Shown: positions 1-9,532, numbered from the stretch's first letter. The stretch is DNA of 64,000 nucleotides from Fontivita pretiosa (GCF_050410795.1 NZ_CP191258.1:4092001-4156000); one strand, 5' to 3'. Notes: generated from the sequence alone by a model not told the origin. Made by a program: numbers and translations.

Positions 1-1
1 G

Positions 2-2626
2 GACAACTCGCAGGCCGGGTACACCGGAAACGTGTATATCGACGCCTACAAGCTCAATGGCACGCGATTGTGGCGGATCGACCTGGGGATCAACATCCGC
101 GCCGGGGCGCATTACACGCAATTCATGGTTTACGATCTCGATGGCGACGGACTGGCCGAAGTCGCCATGAAAACCGCTCCGGGCACGATCGATGGGCGGG
201 GCAATCCGGTCATCCTGCCCGGCGACGACCCCAACGCCGACTACCGTAACAGCTCCGGCTACATTCTGTCCGGTCCGGAGTACCTCACGGTCTTCAACGG
301 CGCCACCGGCGCAGCGATGGCGACCACGAATTACATCGTGCCGCGAGGCTCGGTCAGCTCCTGGGGCGACAGCTACGGCAATCGCGTGGATCGCTTTCTG
401 GCGGCGGTGGCATATCTCGACGGCCAGCGGCCAAGCCTGGTGATGTGCCGCGGCTACTACACGCGCGCCACGCTCGCCGCCTGGGACTATCGAAACGGCC
501 AGCTCACGCTGCGCTGGCTGTTCGACAGCAACACCCCCGGCAACAGCGGCTACGCCGGGCAGGGCAATCACAACCTTTCGGTGGCCGACGTCGATCTGGA
601 CGGCAAGGACGAGATCATTTACGGCGCCGCGGCGATCGACGACGATGGCACGGGGCTGCACACCACGCGCTGGGGCCATGGCGATGCGCTGCACGTGAGC
701 GATTTCGTTCCGTGGCGTGCGGGGCTGGAGGTCTTCGACATTCATGAGCCGGGATATCCCAACATCGGCGCCAGCCTGCGCGACGGCGCCACCGGCGCGC
801 CGATTTTCACGCTGGAGCAAAGCTCAACCAGCACGGAAGGCCCGGGCAGGGGAGTGGCGGGCGACATCTGGGCGGGCAACCCCGGCGCTGAGTTCTGGGT
901 GGCCGGGGGGGGCATCCCGGGTGGGGCGTATGACAGCGCCGGGGCGATCGTGGGCGACCAGCCGTCGTCGGTCAACTTCCTGGTCTGGTGGGATGCCGAT
1001 CCGGTCCGCGAGCTGCTGGACAGCAATCGGATCGACAAATACAACCCCGCCGGCAGCGACGCCAGACTCCTGACCGCCAGCGGGGCCTCTTCCAACAACG
1101 GCACCAAGTCCACGCCCTGCCTGAGCGGCGACATTCTGGGCGACTGGCGCGAGGAGGTCATCTGGCGCGCCAGCGACAACTCTCATCTGCGGATCTACAC
1201 GACCACGATCCCCGCCACCAGCCGCATGTACACACTGATGCACGACCCGCAGTACCGGGTGGCGATCGCGTGGCAGAATGTGGCGTACAACCAGCCGCCG
1301 CATCCCGGCTTTTTCATAGGCGACGGGATGGCATCGCCGCCGACTCCCAATATCTACCTGGCGCAAAGCGGCCTGACGGCGCCTGCTCCGCCCGCGGGGC
1401 TGAATGCGACCGCAGGTTTTGCCGGGACGCGCATGGTCAGCCTTGTCTGGCAGGCCAGCGACGGGGCAACCGCGTATCGCGTGAAGCGCGGCACAAGCAG
1501 TGGCGGGCCTTACACCACGATCGCCACCGGCATTACGGATACCAGCTACATCGACGCCGCCGTCGCTCCGGGACAGACGTACTATTACGTCGTCAATGCA
1601 ATCGGAGCATCAATGCTGGAAAGTCCCGACTCCAATCAGGCCGCCGCCAGCGTGCCTTCGGGGCTTCAGTCCACGCTTCAGGCCGAATCGGCATCCTTTG
1701 GTGGCGGCACCGTCTCGGAGACCACCAACGGCAACTTCAACGGCTCAGGATATGTCAATTTCCCCGCCAGCGGCGGATTCCTCCAGTTCAACAACGTCAA
1801 TGGCGGGCTTGGGGGTCTGGCTACGGTGCGCTTCCGCTACGCCCTGGGCAGCAGCTCCAGCCGCAGCGGGATGCTGAGCGTCAACGGGGTTTCGCAGCCG
1901 ATCACCTTCAACCCGACCGGCGGATGGAGCACCTGGCAGCTCCAGACCCTCACTCTGAATCTGAATGCCGGATCGACGAACATCATCCGCCTGGAATCCA
2001 CCGGGCAGGATCTGGCCAATATCGACGAGATGCGTCTGGACGTGATTGCGGATACCACTGCGCCGGTGGTGACGGCCGGGCAGTTCTGGTACGAGACGTC
2101 GCCGATCCGCGTCAGCTTCACTTTCAGCGAAGATGTCTCGGCGAGCCTGTCGATCGCGACGCTACTGGTCAGCGAGCCTGGCGGCAGCGGGGGAGCATAC
2201 GGCGCCACCAGCTACAGCTACAACGCGGCGACGAATACCGCGACGTTCACGCTTCCCACGCCTCTGCCCGATGGCAACTATCGCGCCCGACTGGCCGCCG
2301 CCGCCGTGCGAGATGCCGCCGGCAACCCCATGGCCGCTGACGCACTGTTGGATTTCTTCGTGCTCGGCGGCGACGCGAATCGCGACCGGGCGGTCAATCA
2401 GCTCGACCTGGACATTCTCACGATGAACTGGCAGCAGTCGCCAAGGACCTTCAGCCAGGGTGATTTCAGCTATGACGGTCGTGTCGATGTGCGCGATCTG
2501 CTGATCCTGTCGAGCCGCTGGCAGGGCATGCTGCCGGCGCCAGCCCAGACAATCCGGCTGCCGTGGCGCATGCGCGTTCCGCAACCCGAGGAGTCGGCTG
2601 CGATCCTGGAAGGCTACTTGCTGTGA
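2..2626 (+). CDS. Rhamnogalacturonan lyase (PL11-like), multidomain, 5' end outside window
   Basis: The frame is open from base 2, so the N-terminus lies upstream; the GTG at 32 is internal. The first ~450 residues match the PL11 (YesW-type) beta-propeller lyase that cleaves the rhamnogalacturonan I backbone of pectin, with Ca-binding-like repeats such as YDLDGDGLAEVAMKTAPG and VDLDGKDEIIYGAA. After that come a fibronectin III-like domain (~460-555), a CBM6/35-like sugar-binding domain (~565-690), an Ig-like domain (~695-790) and a type I dockerin-like pair of Ca loops (GDANRDRAVNQLDLD and GDFSYDGRVDVRDL) near the end. It is presumably secreted; the signal peptide is not visible. Domain family is seen by sequence resemblance; substrate is inferred from the family. 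Confidence 0.88.
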   Translation, partial: DNSQAGYTGNVYIDAYKLNGTRLWRIDLGINIRAGAHYTQFMVYDLDGDGLAEVAMKTAPGTIDGRGNPVILPGDDPNADYRNSSGYILSGPEYLTVFNGATGAAMATTNYIVPRGSVSSWGDSYGNRVDRFLAAVAYLDGQRPSLVMCRGYYTRATLAAWDYRNGQLTLRWLFDSNTPGNSGYAGQGNHNLSVADVDLDGKDEIIYGAAAIDDDGTGLHTTRWGHGDALHVSDFVPWRAGLEVFDIHEPGYPNIGASLRDGATGAPIFTLEQSSTSTEGPGRGVAGDIWAGNPGAEFWVAGGGIPGGAYDSAGAIVGDQPSSVNFLVWWDADPVRELLDSNRIDKYNPAGSDARLLTASGASSNNGTKSTPCLSGDILGDWREEVIWRASDNSHLRIYTTTIPATSRMYTLMHDPQYRVAIAWQNVAYNQPPHPGFFIGDGMASPPTPNIYLAQSGLTAPAPPAGLNATAGFAGTRMVSLVWQASDGATAYRVKRGTSSGGPYTTIATGITDTSYIDAAVAPGQTYYYVVNAIGASMLESPDSNQAAASVPSGLQSTLQAESASFGGGTVSETTNGNFNGSGYVNFPASGGFLQFNNVNGGLGGLATVRFRYALGSSSSRSGMLSVNGVSQPITFNPTGGWSTWQLQTLTLNLNAGSTNIIRLESTGQDLANIDEMRLDVIADTTAPVVTAGQFWYETSPIRVSFTFSEDVSASLSIATLLVSEPGGSGGAYGATSYSYNAATNTATFTLPTPLPDGNYRARLAAAAVRDAAGNPMAADALLDFFVLGGDANRDRAVNQLDLDILTMNWQQSPRTFSQGDFSYDGRVDVRDLLILSSRWQGMLPAPAQTIRLPWRMRVPQPEESAAILEGYLL

Positions 2627-2683
2627 GCAGCGACGGCCTGCTGTGACCAGCGCCAGCCCGAGTGGACGCACTGGAGGCATTGC

Positions 2684-3532
2684 TCACAGCACGCCGAATT
2701 TGCGGTAGACCTCATCCACCGACATTCCCGCGGCGATCTGTGCGCGCTCGCTGTTTTCGTGCTCGAACAGCGCCTCGACGCGCAGCAGCACCTCATCGAC
2801 CAGATCTTTGGGGATAAGCTGAACTCCGTCGTTGTCGCCGAAAATGAAATCGCCGGGCATCACGCGGACGTAATGAGTCAGATGCCCGGGCAGGTAGATC
2901 GGCACGTTGATGTCGGTGATGATCCACCCGCCGAAGGCATTGGGGCGAGTCCCGAAGCAGAAGATGGGAAAGTCGGGCATTTTCAGGATGTATTGGGTGT
3001 CACGGCAGTTGCCTGCCAGCAGCATGCCGCGGCAGCCGTGGGCGTAGGCGAGCTGGCAGCTCATTTCGCCGAAATGAGCCGGCTGCATGTCTCCGCCGCA
3101 GTCGAAGCACAGCACGGTTCCGTCGGGCGAGTCCTCGATGGCGCGCATCATCCGTTTTTGCGGATGTCCGCCTTCAGCCTGCCACTTCTGCTCCATGGCT
3201 CGCTGCAATTCGGGCGGGACCGGCTCCACCAGCGAGTGAAGCTTGACCGGCAGCGCCCGGCCAACCAGTTGCATGCCCTGTCGCAGCGGGCGGAAGCGTT
3301 CGGAGAAGACGGTGTCGCGCACGCCCAGAGCATTGAGCGTATCCGAAACATTTCCGCCGTAGCCGGCGCGACGAAACCGCGCGATGCGCTCCAGGTCGGT
3401 GATGTCGAGTCGGCGCGGCTGCTGGCGGGCTGCGTCGCCGCTTGAGGCAGGATTCGCAGAAGCGGACGAGGGGTGATCGGCGGCTGTGCTCACAAGCTTG
3501 GCCTCCTGTTCCTGGCGAGCGGATTGAGTCAT
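2684..3532 (-). CDS. RraA-like family protein (HMG/CHA aldolase fold)
   Basis: 282 residues. The core from about residue 40 has the RraA/demethylmenaquinone-methyltransferase-like fold, with the conserved HGCRGMLLAGNCRDT stretch, a PGDFIFGDNDGVQLIP segment and a C-terminal helix. Family members are either divalent-metal aldolases acting on 4-hydroxy-4-methyl-2-oxoglutarate or carboxyhydroxycitramalate, or RNase E inhibitors; the sequence alone does not say which. The N-terminus carries about 45 low-complexity residues before the conserved part, so the true start could be a later one. It is convergent with the lyase gene and divergent from the cobalamin-riboswitch transcript. Confidence 0.82.
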   Translation of the reverse strand: MTQSARQEQEAKLVSTAADHPSSASANPASSGDAARQQPRRLDITDLERIARFRRAGYGGNVSDTLNALGVRDTVFSERFRPLRQGMQLVGRALPVKLHSLVEPVPPELQRAMEQKWQAEGGHPQKRMMRAIEDSPDGTVLCFDCGGDMQPAHFGEMSCQLAYAHGCRGMLLAGNCRDTQYILKMPDFPIFCFGTRPNAFGGWIITDINVPIYLPGHLTHYVRVMPGDFIFGDNDGVQLIPKDLVDEVLLRVEALFEHENSERAQIAAGMSVDEVYRKFGVL

Positions 3533-3641
3533 TGCCCGAGTTGCATATTCGAAGCAGACGCTACGTTAACATCCCGACCTCACGCCGCAAAGCTTCACTG
3601 CGCCCGCCAGGCGCAGCATCCATTGAATCTGTAAGATGGAC

Positions 3642-3669
3642 TTGCATTGAGCACAAAAGGTGCTAGCTT
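3642..3669 (+). promoter_or_regulatory. Candidate promoter for the riboswitch transcript
   Basis: TTGCAT and TAGCTT hexamers are separated by 16 bases, just upstream of the predicted start of the cobalamin aptamer. A short palindrome (GCACAAAAGGTGC) lies in the spacer. The position fits; the -10 match is moderate. Confidence 0.4.
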
Positions 3670-3699
3670 GTGCCTCAGCCCACGGGCGGCGAGAGCCAG

Positions 3700-3945
3700 T
3701 CGAGGCGATCGGGTCGAACCGGACCGCCTTGACCAGGGAAGTCGGTGCGGAGCAGGTTGATGAATGCTCCAATTCCGACGCGGACGCGCCGCTGTGATGG
3801 ACGTTTGTGCTCGCTCGGATCAGTTGTTCACTGGCCACTGTCCTTTGATGAGATGGGATGGGAAGGCCTTATCCGGGTGGGTGTCCTAAGCCAGAAGACC
3901 GGCCTGCGGGCTTGTGCCGCCGCGACGCAACGGGCGTTGCGGAAG
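3700..3945 (+). promoter_or_regulatory. Cobalamin (B12) riboswitch aptamer
   Basis: Several invariant pieces of the adenosylcobalamin aptamer occur in order: GGGAAGTCGGTGC at about 3736, CTCC at 3767-3770, CGCGGACGCGCCGCTGTGA at 3779-3797 (the B12-box core, one base off the usual form), GGCCACTG at 3833-3840, GGGATGGGAAGGC at about 3855, AAGCCAGAAGACCGGCC at 3888-3904, and a GC-rich closing stem around 3925-3943. When bound by cobalamin such elements normally switch off the downstream gene. The 3' boundary is approximate. Confidence 0.88.
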
Positions 3946-4049
3946 GGCACGTCGATCGGATTCGTCCTCGCGCATCGGGACGGCCGGTGGGACAGGCAAG
4001 CTGCTCGCAGGCGAACGGATCTGCACAAGCCTGCGTTTTGACGCTTCGC

Positions 4050-4127
4050 TCGGCAACCCTCGGCCTGGCCTGCTTGCGGGATTCTGCTTCCCGCAAGCGC
4101 GCGAGGCCGAGGGTTGGTTCTTTTTTG
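4050..4127 (+). terminator. Large intrinsic terminator, probable riboswitch expression platform
   Basis: The arms, about 26 bases each (near 4053-4078 and 4090-4115), pair with only three mismatched positions around the loop TTCTGCTT. A T-rich run (TTCTTTTTT) follows directly. It lies between the aptamer and the ATG at 4159, so premature termination on cobalamin binding is the likely mechanism; no anti-terminator was worked out. Confidence 0.7.
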
Positions 4128-4158
4128 GCCCGCGATCGGCCAGAAGGGACGGAGCGAA

Positions 4159-6180
4159 ATGCGTGTACGAAGCCACAATGCACGGGATGGGCGAACGCCG
4201 CGGACACACGACACGAATCACCCGCGACGCCGCTGCGCGAACAGGTTGAGCCGCACCGCTGGCGGGGCCAGGCGCACGGCGGCGGCGACCATGCTGATCA
4301 CGGCGTCCTCAGCGGCGTTTGCCGGACCCTATTCTTCAGGACTTTCCAACCTGACTCCAGGCGCCCCAGACCCGGCGATTCCCGGTTTCACCGGACCACT
4401 GGGAGATGGAGTTTCTGAATCGCCGAACGTGGTCAATCCCGCGTTCGTCGGCTGGGCTACGTCGGTGGTTGCGTACCTGCCGGCGCCGGGCGTCGATGCG
4501 ATGTGGCGCGATCCGCGGCGCGCTCTGGGTCCGGTCAGCGGCGACAACTTCGATGTCGTTTCGCTCGGCGAGCTGAACAGCTCGCAGATAGCCGCCGGCA
4601 CTGCCGCCGGGCAGATCACACTGTCCTTCGCCAGCGGCATCCGCAACGCGCCCGGGCCGGATTTTGCCATCTTCGAAAACTCCCTCGGCAGCGACAACTT
4701 CACCTTTGCCGAGCTGGCCCATGTGGAGGTCTCCAGCGACGGGGTGCATTTTGCGCGCTTCGCCAGCACGTCGCTGACACCCGCCGCAGTTGGTCCTTAC
4801 GGCAGCATCGATCCCACCGACGTGCACAACCTGGCGGGAAAACACGTCAACGCCTACAGCCAGTCCTGGGGCACGCCGTTTGATCTTGCGGATCTGGCCA
4901 GCGATCCGCTGGTTGTCTCGGGGCTTGTCAACCTTAACGGCGTGCGAGAAGTTCGTCTGATCGACATCCCCGGCGACGGCTCGTTCCCTGACGCCTCCGG
5001 CAGGCCGATCTACGACGCCTGGCCCACGTTTGGTTCCGGGGGCTTTGATCTGGAGGCGATTGGCGTGATCAGCGCGTGGCTCGGCGGAGACGCAACGCTT
5101 GACGGGCGCGTGGACGCACGCGACCTGTATGTCCTGGCCAGCCACTGGGGGCAGTCGGGGCTTTCACGTGGTTTTGCCGACGGAGATTTCGACCTGAACG
5201 GAGCGGTCAACGCCGCCGATCTGGCGATCCTGGCAGAAAACTGGTCCTCGGATAGCGCATCGCCGCCGAGTCTGTCGCAGTTGTCCGTGCCCGAGCCGTC
5301 CTCGGTATCGTGGCTTGGTTCCCTGGCTCTGTTGGCGCGGCGGCGCGCCGCTGCGCTCGCCGCGGCGCTGGCGATGGCTCTGCTGCTTGCCCGTGGCACT
5401 GCAACGGCCGATGTCGTCACCGTCGATTTTTCCGATAAGGCCCTGCCTGCCAACTCGTTCTACAACGGTTCGGATCTTGCCGGCGGCTTCACTTCCGGCG
5501 GCGCGCACTTCTGGAACAATTACAACACGCAGTTTCAGAGCTGGATCGGCTTTGCCTACTCGAATGTGAACAATACGACCACGCCGGGGTTCACCAACCA
5601 GTACGCCGCCATCACTGGAAGCGGCGTGGGCGGGGCGGGAGTCTACGCGGTGGGATTCGACGTGGGCCTGCCGCCCACGGTGACACTTCCATTCCCCACC
5701 AGCGTAAGCGGCTTGTTCGTGACCAACACGACCTACACGTATCTGGCGATTCGCGACGGCAACGACGGCTTCGGCATTGTGCGGCAGTTCGGCGATGACC
5801 CCAGTCAGCCCGGAGCGGGAAATCAGGGACATCCTGACTGGTACAAGCTCACCATCATCGGTCGCGACGCCTCCAGCGCGATCACGGGCAGCATCGAGTT
5901 CTATCTGGCCGACTATCGCTTCGCGGACAACGCCGACGATTACGTTGTGAGCGACTGGCGATGGGTCGATCTGACCGGGCTGGGTTCGAGCGTCAAAACG
6001 CTGGAGTTTTCGGTGGCCTCGTCGGATGTGGGCCCGTTCGGGATCAACACGCCTACGTACTTTGCGCTGGACAACCTGGTGTACGTTCCGGAGCCGACGA
6101 CCTGGGCGATGATCGGCGTTGTGGTGTGGTGTGTGGGTCGAGGGCGTGCGCGAGAGGATCGGCATGCGAGCCAGTCGTAA
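4159..6180 (+). CDS. Fused B12-locus surface protein: cell-surface domain, dockerin, internal PEP-CTERM, DUF4465, terminal PEP-CTERM
   Basis: 673 residues from the ATG at 4159, which follows a GGGACGGAGCGA ribosome-site-like stretch; the in-frame TTG at 4114 lies inside the terminator and is unlikely. A signal-like hydrophobic segment ends at ...SSAAFA. Next comes a domain like the 'cell surface protein' of Bacteroidetes/planctomycete cobalamin loci (PGPDFAIFENSLGSDNF, FAELAHVEVSSDGVHFARF, SGGFDLEAIGVI). Two dockerin-type Ca loops follow (GDATLDGRVDARDL, GDFDLNGAVNAADL). A PEP-CTERM-like VPEPSS tail with RRR is followed at once, in frame, by a second signal-like stretch and a DUF4465 domain (FYNGSDLAGGFTSGG...) that ends in another VPEPTT tail. 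The riboswitch suggests a role in capturing or handling corrinoids at the cell surface. This is either a real fusion or two former genes that lost the stop between them. Confidence 0.8.
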   Translation: MRVRSHNARDGRTPRTHDTNHPRRRCANRLSRTAGGARRTAAATMLITASSAAFAGPYSSGLSNLTPGAPDPAIPGFTGPLGDGVSESPNVVNPAFVGWATSVVAYLPAPGVDAMWRDPRRALGPVSGDNFDVVSLGELNSSQIAAGTAAGQITLSFASGIRNAPGPDFAIFENSLGSDNFTFAELAHVEVSSDGVHFARFASTSLTPAAVGPYGSIDPTDVHNLAGKHVNAYSQSWGTPFDLADLASDPLVVSGLVNLNGVREVRLIDIPGDGSFPDASGRPIYDAWPTFGSGGFDLEAIGVISAWLGGDATLDGRVDARDLYVLASHWGQSGLSRGFADGDFDLNGAVNAADLAILAENWSSDSASPPSLSQLSVPEPSSVSWLGSLALLARRRAAALAAALAMALLLARGTATADVVTVDFSDKALPANSFYNGSDLAGGFTSGGAHFWNNYNTQFQSWIGFAYSNVNNTTTPGFTNQYAAITGSGVGGAGVYAVGFDVGLPPTVTLPFPTSVSGLFVTNTTYTYLAIRDGNDGFGIVRQFGDDPSQPGAGNQGHPDWYKLTIIGRDASSAITGSIEFYLADYRFADNADDYVVSDWRWVDLTGLGSSVKTLEFSVASSDVGPFGINTPTYFALDNLVYVPEPTTWAMIGVVVWCVGRGRAREDRHASQS

Positions 6181-6928
6181 TGGACTGACCTTGGTGGAGT
6201 TGCTGGTCGTGATCGGCATTGTCACGGTGCTGATGGCGATGCTCCTGCCTGCGCTGGGCCGGGCACGTCAGGCCGCCAACGCCGCGGCCTGCGCCAGCAA
6301 CCTCCGCCAGCTTCACCTGGCGGCCATGCTCTATGCCGGCGACAACGCCGGCTTTTTGCCTCCGGCACATTTCGATTTCGTGACCAGCAACCTCCACCGC
6401 TGGCACGGCACGCGAAAGAGCCTCAGCCAGCCGTTCGACTTCGCTGAATCGCCACTGCGCAAGTACCTTCAGACGCCTGCGATCAAGGCGTGTCCAAGCT
6501 TCGAGTTCACGTCGGGGAAAAACGCCTTCGAGCGTTCGGCCGGCGGATACGGATACAACAATCATTACCTGGGCAGCAGCATCGCCGACGAAGGCTGGGC
6601 CAGCGAGGCGATCAATCGTCCGGCCAGGCTGGCGATGGTTCGCCGGCCGACGGAAACGATCGCCTTCGCGGATGCGGCGATGGCTTCGCCGGCGCTGATC
6701 GAATATTCCTTCCTGGAGCCGCCGGTGGCGGGGGATCCAGCCCAGGTGCCTTCTCCGTCGATTCACTTCCGTCATCGCGGGCGGGCGAATGTCGCCTGGC
6801 TGGACGGACATGTGAGCCTGCACGCGATGGAATGGACCTGGCCAAGAAACATCTACGGCGCCGTCAACGCGTCGCATCATCTGGGGTATTTTGGTCCGAA
6901 GGACAACCGCCTGTTTGATCGCCACTGA
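6164..6928 (+). CDS. Type II secretion/pilin-like pseudopilin with H-X9-DG motif
   Basis: 254 residues from the ATG at 6164, which overlaps the previous gene by 17 bases. The N-terminus is a class III prepilin signal: short basic leader, then G|LTLVELLVVIGIVTVLM, the hydrophobic helix cut and methylated by prepilin peptidase. Near the C-terminus HRGRANVAWLDGHV gives the H-X9-DG motif typical of the very abundant planctomycete pseudopilins. The body between is variable. The tight overlap puts it in the riboswitch-controlled transcript, so it may serve export or display of the upstream surface protein; that link is inference from position. Confidence 0.85.
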   Translation: MRASRNGLTLVELLVVIGIVTVLMAMLLPALGRARQAANAAACASNLRQLHLAAMLYAGDNAGFLPPAHFDFVTSNLHRWHGTRKSLSQPFDFAESPLRKYLQTPAIKACPSFEFTSGKNAFERSAGGYGYNNHYLGSSIADEGWASEAINRPARLAMVRRPTETIAFADAAMASPALIEYSFLEPPVAGDPAQVPSPSIHFRHRGRANVAWLDGHVSLHAMEWTWPRNIYGAVNASHHLGYFGPKDNRLFDRH

Positions 6929-7144
6929 CTCGCCGACGGGATCGACGCGCGATAGAATCACCTGCCTTAGGCGTCGGGCGCACGCCGGCAGGGCGTGGGA
7001 AACCTGTCCTGTGCCATGGTAAGCGACGCGCCCGTGTTGAGTTGCGCGCGTACGCCGCCAGCGGCCTGACGTCAGGGCTGCCGGGCGCGGAAAGTCCCGA
7101 AAACTCCTGAAAGACGTCTTGATGACGCTGAGTGAAGGTGGTTT

Positions 7145-8089
7145 GTGGCGAACGCGAACGCCATTGAAACGATCCAGCGGCTGCGCCAGAACATCGCAAC
7201 GGTCTTCCTGGGGCACAGTCGCTCGGTCGATCTGTTGCTGATCGGGTTGCTGGCGCGGGGGCACGTGCTGATCGAGGACGTGCCAGGCGTGGGCAAGACC
7301 GTCCTGGCCAAATCGCTGGCACGCAGCATCGACTGCAAGTTCAGCCGAATCCAGCTCACGCCAGACCTGTTGCCCGGTGACGTGCTGGGCGTGTCGGTCT
7401 ACAACAGCCTGACACAGCGGTTCGAGTTCAAGCCCGGGCCGATTTTCGCCAACATCGTGCTGGCCGACGAGATCAACCGCACGACTCCGCGCACGCAGTC
7501 GGCATTGCTGGAGGCGATGAGCGAGGAGCAGGTGAGCATCGAGAATGAGACTCGCCGGCTGGAGCGCCCGTTCATGGTCGTGGCGACGCAGAACCCGTTT
7601 GAATTCGAGGGAACTTACTATCTGCCCGAGAACCAGCTCGATCGATTCCTGCTGAAGATCGGGCTGGGGTACCCGGAGCGAAACAGCGAGTACAGGATTC
7701 TGACGACTCAGCCCGGACGAACGGCGCTGGAGAACCTCCAGCCCGTGACCTCCGCCGCAGAGATCATCCAGCTTCAGGATCTGGTGCCCAACACCAGAAT
7801 CGACACCGCCATCGTCGATTACATTCTGGACCTTGTGGATGCGACTCGCCACGACGAGCAGTTGCACCTGGGCGTCTCTCCGCGCGGCGCATTGGCGCTG
7901 ACGCAGGCGGCGCAGGCGTCGGCAGTGCTTCACGGGCGGGATTACGTCACGCCGGATGATGTCAAACAGCTTTTCATTCCGGTCTGCGCCCACCGGGTGG
8001 TCAGCAAGACGTATCTGAGCAACGGAGACGCCAACACGACGGCGCGAATCCTTCAGTCGGTTCTGGATCAGGTTCCCGCGCCGCGCTGA
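7145..8089 (+). CDS. MoxR family AAA+ ATPase
   Basis: 314 residues, GTG start. Walker A is EDVPGVGKTVLAKS, Walker B is VLADEINRTTPRTQS, and there is a sensor region MVVATQNPFEFEGTYYLPE; the C-terminal lid (SPRGALALTQAAQASAVLHG) is typical of MoxR. These chaperone-like ATPases usually act with DUF58 and von Willebrand A proteins in assembling or activating metal enzymes or envelope complexes. Here it is followed by DUF58 and a transglutaminase protein on the same strand, the usual conserved trio, so an operon is likely. The 216 bases upstream hold no recognised site. Confidence 0.93.
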   Translation: MANANAIETIQRLRQNIATVFLGHSRSVDLLLIGLLARGHVLIEDVPGVGKTVLAKSLARSIDCKFSRIQLTPDLLPGDVLGVSVYNSLTQRFEFKPGPIFANIVLADEINRTTPRTQSALLEAMSEEQVSIENETRRLERPFMVVATQNPFEFEGTYYLPENQLDRFLLKIGLGYPERNSEYRILTTQPGRTALENLQPVTSAAEIIQLQDLVPNTRIDTAIVDYILDLVDATRHDEQLHLGVSPRGALALTQAAQASAVLHGRDYVTPDDVKQLFIPVCAHRVVSKTYLSNGDANTTARILQSVLDQVPAPR

Positions 8090-8131
8090 CGAAGTCAGAC
8101 GATACTCGGTCGTGTCACGGGCGGGCCGATC

Positions 8132-9418
8132 GTGCTCAGCGGTTTGCGAACGGGCCAGACGTCCGTGACACAGGTGCGGTCAACGATGCAGGCCTTGGCT
8201 CACGCTCTGGATCATCCTCGCCTCAGCTCCACCAGGACGCTCGTGCGGAAAAAGCCGTCGCTGGATTTTTCCGTCACCGGGCTGGTCTATTGCTCGATGA
8301 TGATGTTCATGGGTCTGGCGGCGATCAACAGCCAGGCCAACCTGCTGTTCGGCGTGTTCGGGCTGATGATCGGGATCCTGCTGGTCAGCGGCGTGATCAG
8401 CCGGATGGTGCTGCGCAAGCTCACGGTATCACGGGTGCTGCCCGAGCACGCGGTCGTCGGCCAGCCGATGACCATCAGCTACCACATCACCAACCGCAAG
8501 CGTTTCTGGCCGAGCCTGTCGGTGACGGTGGCGGAGCTGGACGGCGCCGAGGCGTTCGTGAAGCAGCCGCAGGCGTACATGCTGCACGCGGCGGCGCAGA
8601 TGACGGCGATCGTCCCGGCGGAGGTGATCCCCAAGCGGCGGGGGCTGCATCAGCTCGACCGCCACCAGATCATCACCAGCTTCCCCTTCGGCTTCATCAA
8701 GCGCGCCATGGAGCGGGGGCACAAGGACTCGCTGCTGGTCTACCCGGCGATCGGGCGCGTGGATCCGAAGGTGATCCAGATGTGCCGCTCGGCCGAAACC
8801 AGCGGGGCGATCGTGCGTCCGCGACCCGGAGGCACCGATGAGTTCTATGGAGTCAAGGAGTATCGCGCCGGAGAAAACCCGCGCTGGATCTACTGGCGGC
8901 GCAGCGCGCGAACGGGAACACTGGTCTCCAGGGAAATGACACATGTCTCCCCGCCGCGCATCCTGCTCATGGTGGATACCTGGATCGACCCGGCGCAGCG
9001 GACGCGCCAGGCACACGCCGACGTCGAGCGAGCCATCGCCATCGCCGCCTCGCTGGCCAGCGAAGCGCTGGAGCAGGGGCTGCCGGTGGGGCTGCTGGTC
9101 TGGTCCGGCGGCTGGGTTCATATTCCGCCGAATCGGGGCAAGCGGCATCGTCGGGATCTGCTGACGGTGCTGGCGCGGCTGCCGCTGAACACGACGCATC
9201 CTCAGCGCGCGCTGATCGATCAGAGCTTCAGGCATCTGAAGTCGGGAACCACCGCCGTGCTGGTCAGCAGGCAGAACGTGAACCTGACGCTTGGCGAGAG
9301 CGTGCGCGGCGGGCTGGTGGTGCTCAGTCCCGACGGTCCGATGAGTCAGCGATGGTTCAAGTTTGAAAAAACGGTGGACTTCACCCGCTGCATGCCCGCC
9401 GATCAGCAGGTGGAATAG
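8132..9418 (+). CDS. DUF58 domain-containing membrane protein
   Basis: 428 residues from GTG 8132; an ATG at 8186 is an alternative start. Two adjacent membrane helices lie at about residues 50-100, followed by a beta-rich part and the DUF58 signature EFYGVKEYRAGENPRWIYW at about 234-252. A vWA-like domain follows (RILLMVDTWIDPAQ). DUF58 proteins partner with MoxR ATPases. It starts 42 bases after the moxR stop and is followed by the transglutaminase gene. The exact function is unknown in the family. Confidence 0.9.
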   Translation: MLSGLRTGQTSVTQVRSTMQALAHALDHPRLSSTRTLVRKKPSLDFSVTGLVYCSMMMFMGLAAINSQANLLFGVFGLMIGILLVSGVISRMVLRKLTVSRVLPEHAVVGQPMTISYHITNRKRFWPSLSVTVAELDGAEAFVKQPQAYMLHAAAQMTAIVPAEVIPKRRGLHQLDRHQIITSFPFGFIKRAMERGHKDSLLVYPAIGRVDPKVIQMCRSAETSGAIVRPRPGGTDEFYGVKEYRAGENPRWIYWRRSARTGTLVSREMTHVSPPRILLMVDTWIDPAQRTRQAHADVERAIAIAASLASEALEQGLPVGLLVWSGGWVHIPPNRGKRHRRDLLTVLARLPLNTTHPQRALIDQSFRHLKSGTTAVLVSRQNVNLTLGESVRGGLVVLSPDGPMSQRWFKFEKTVDFTRCMPADQQVE

Positions 9419-9532
9419 GAAGGATGAACGCAGGAGGATGAAGGCTGAAGGTGCAACGATGAAGAGCAAGGCACGCCGCCCCGAAGGCGCGGAGGCGCGA
9501 ACGGGCCAGACCGCGGCCCCGCTCCGTGCCTG

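Noticed and set aside
6053..7993. 646-codon open frame on the minus strand
   Set aside because: It lies opposite the pseudopilin and moxR genes, whose families are clear; its Arg/His/Gln-rich translation is typical of an antisense shadow in GC-rich DNA. The same holds for the long minus-strand frames opposite the hybrid kinase and transglutaminase genes.
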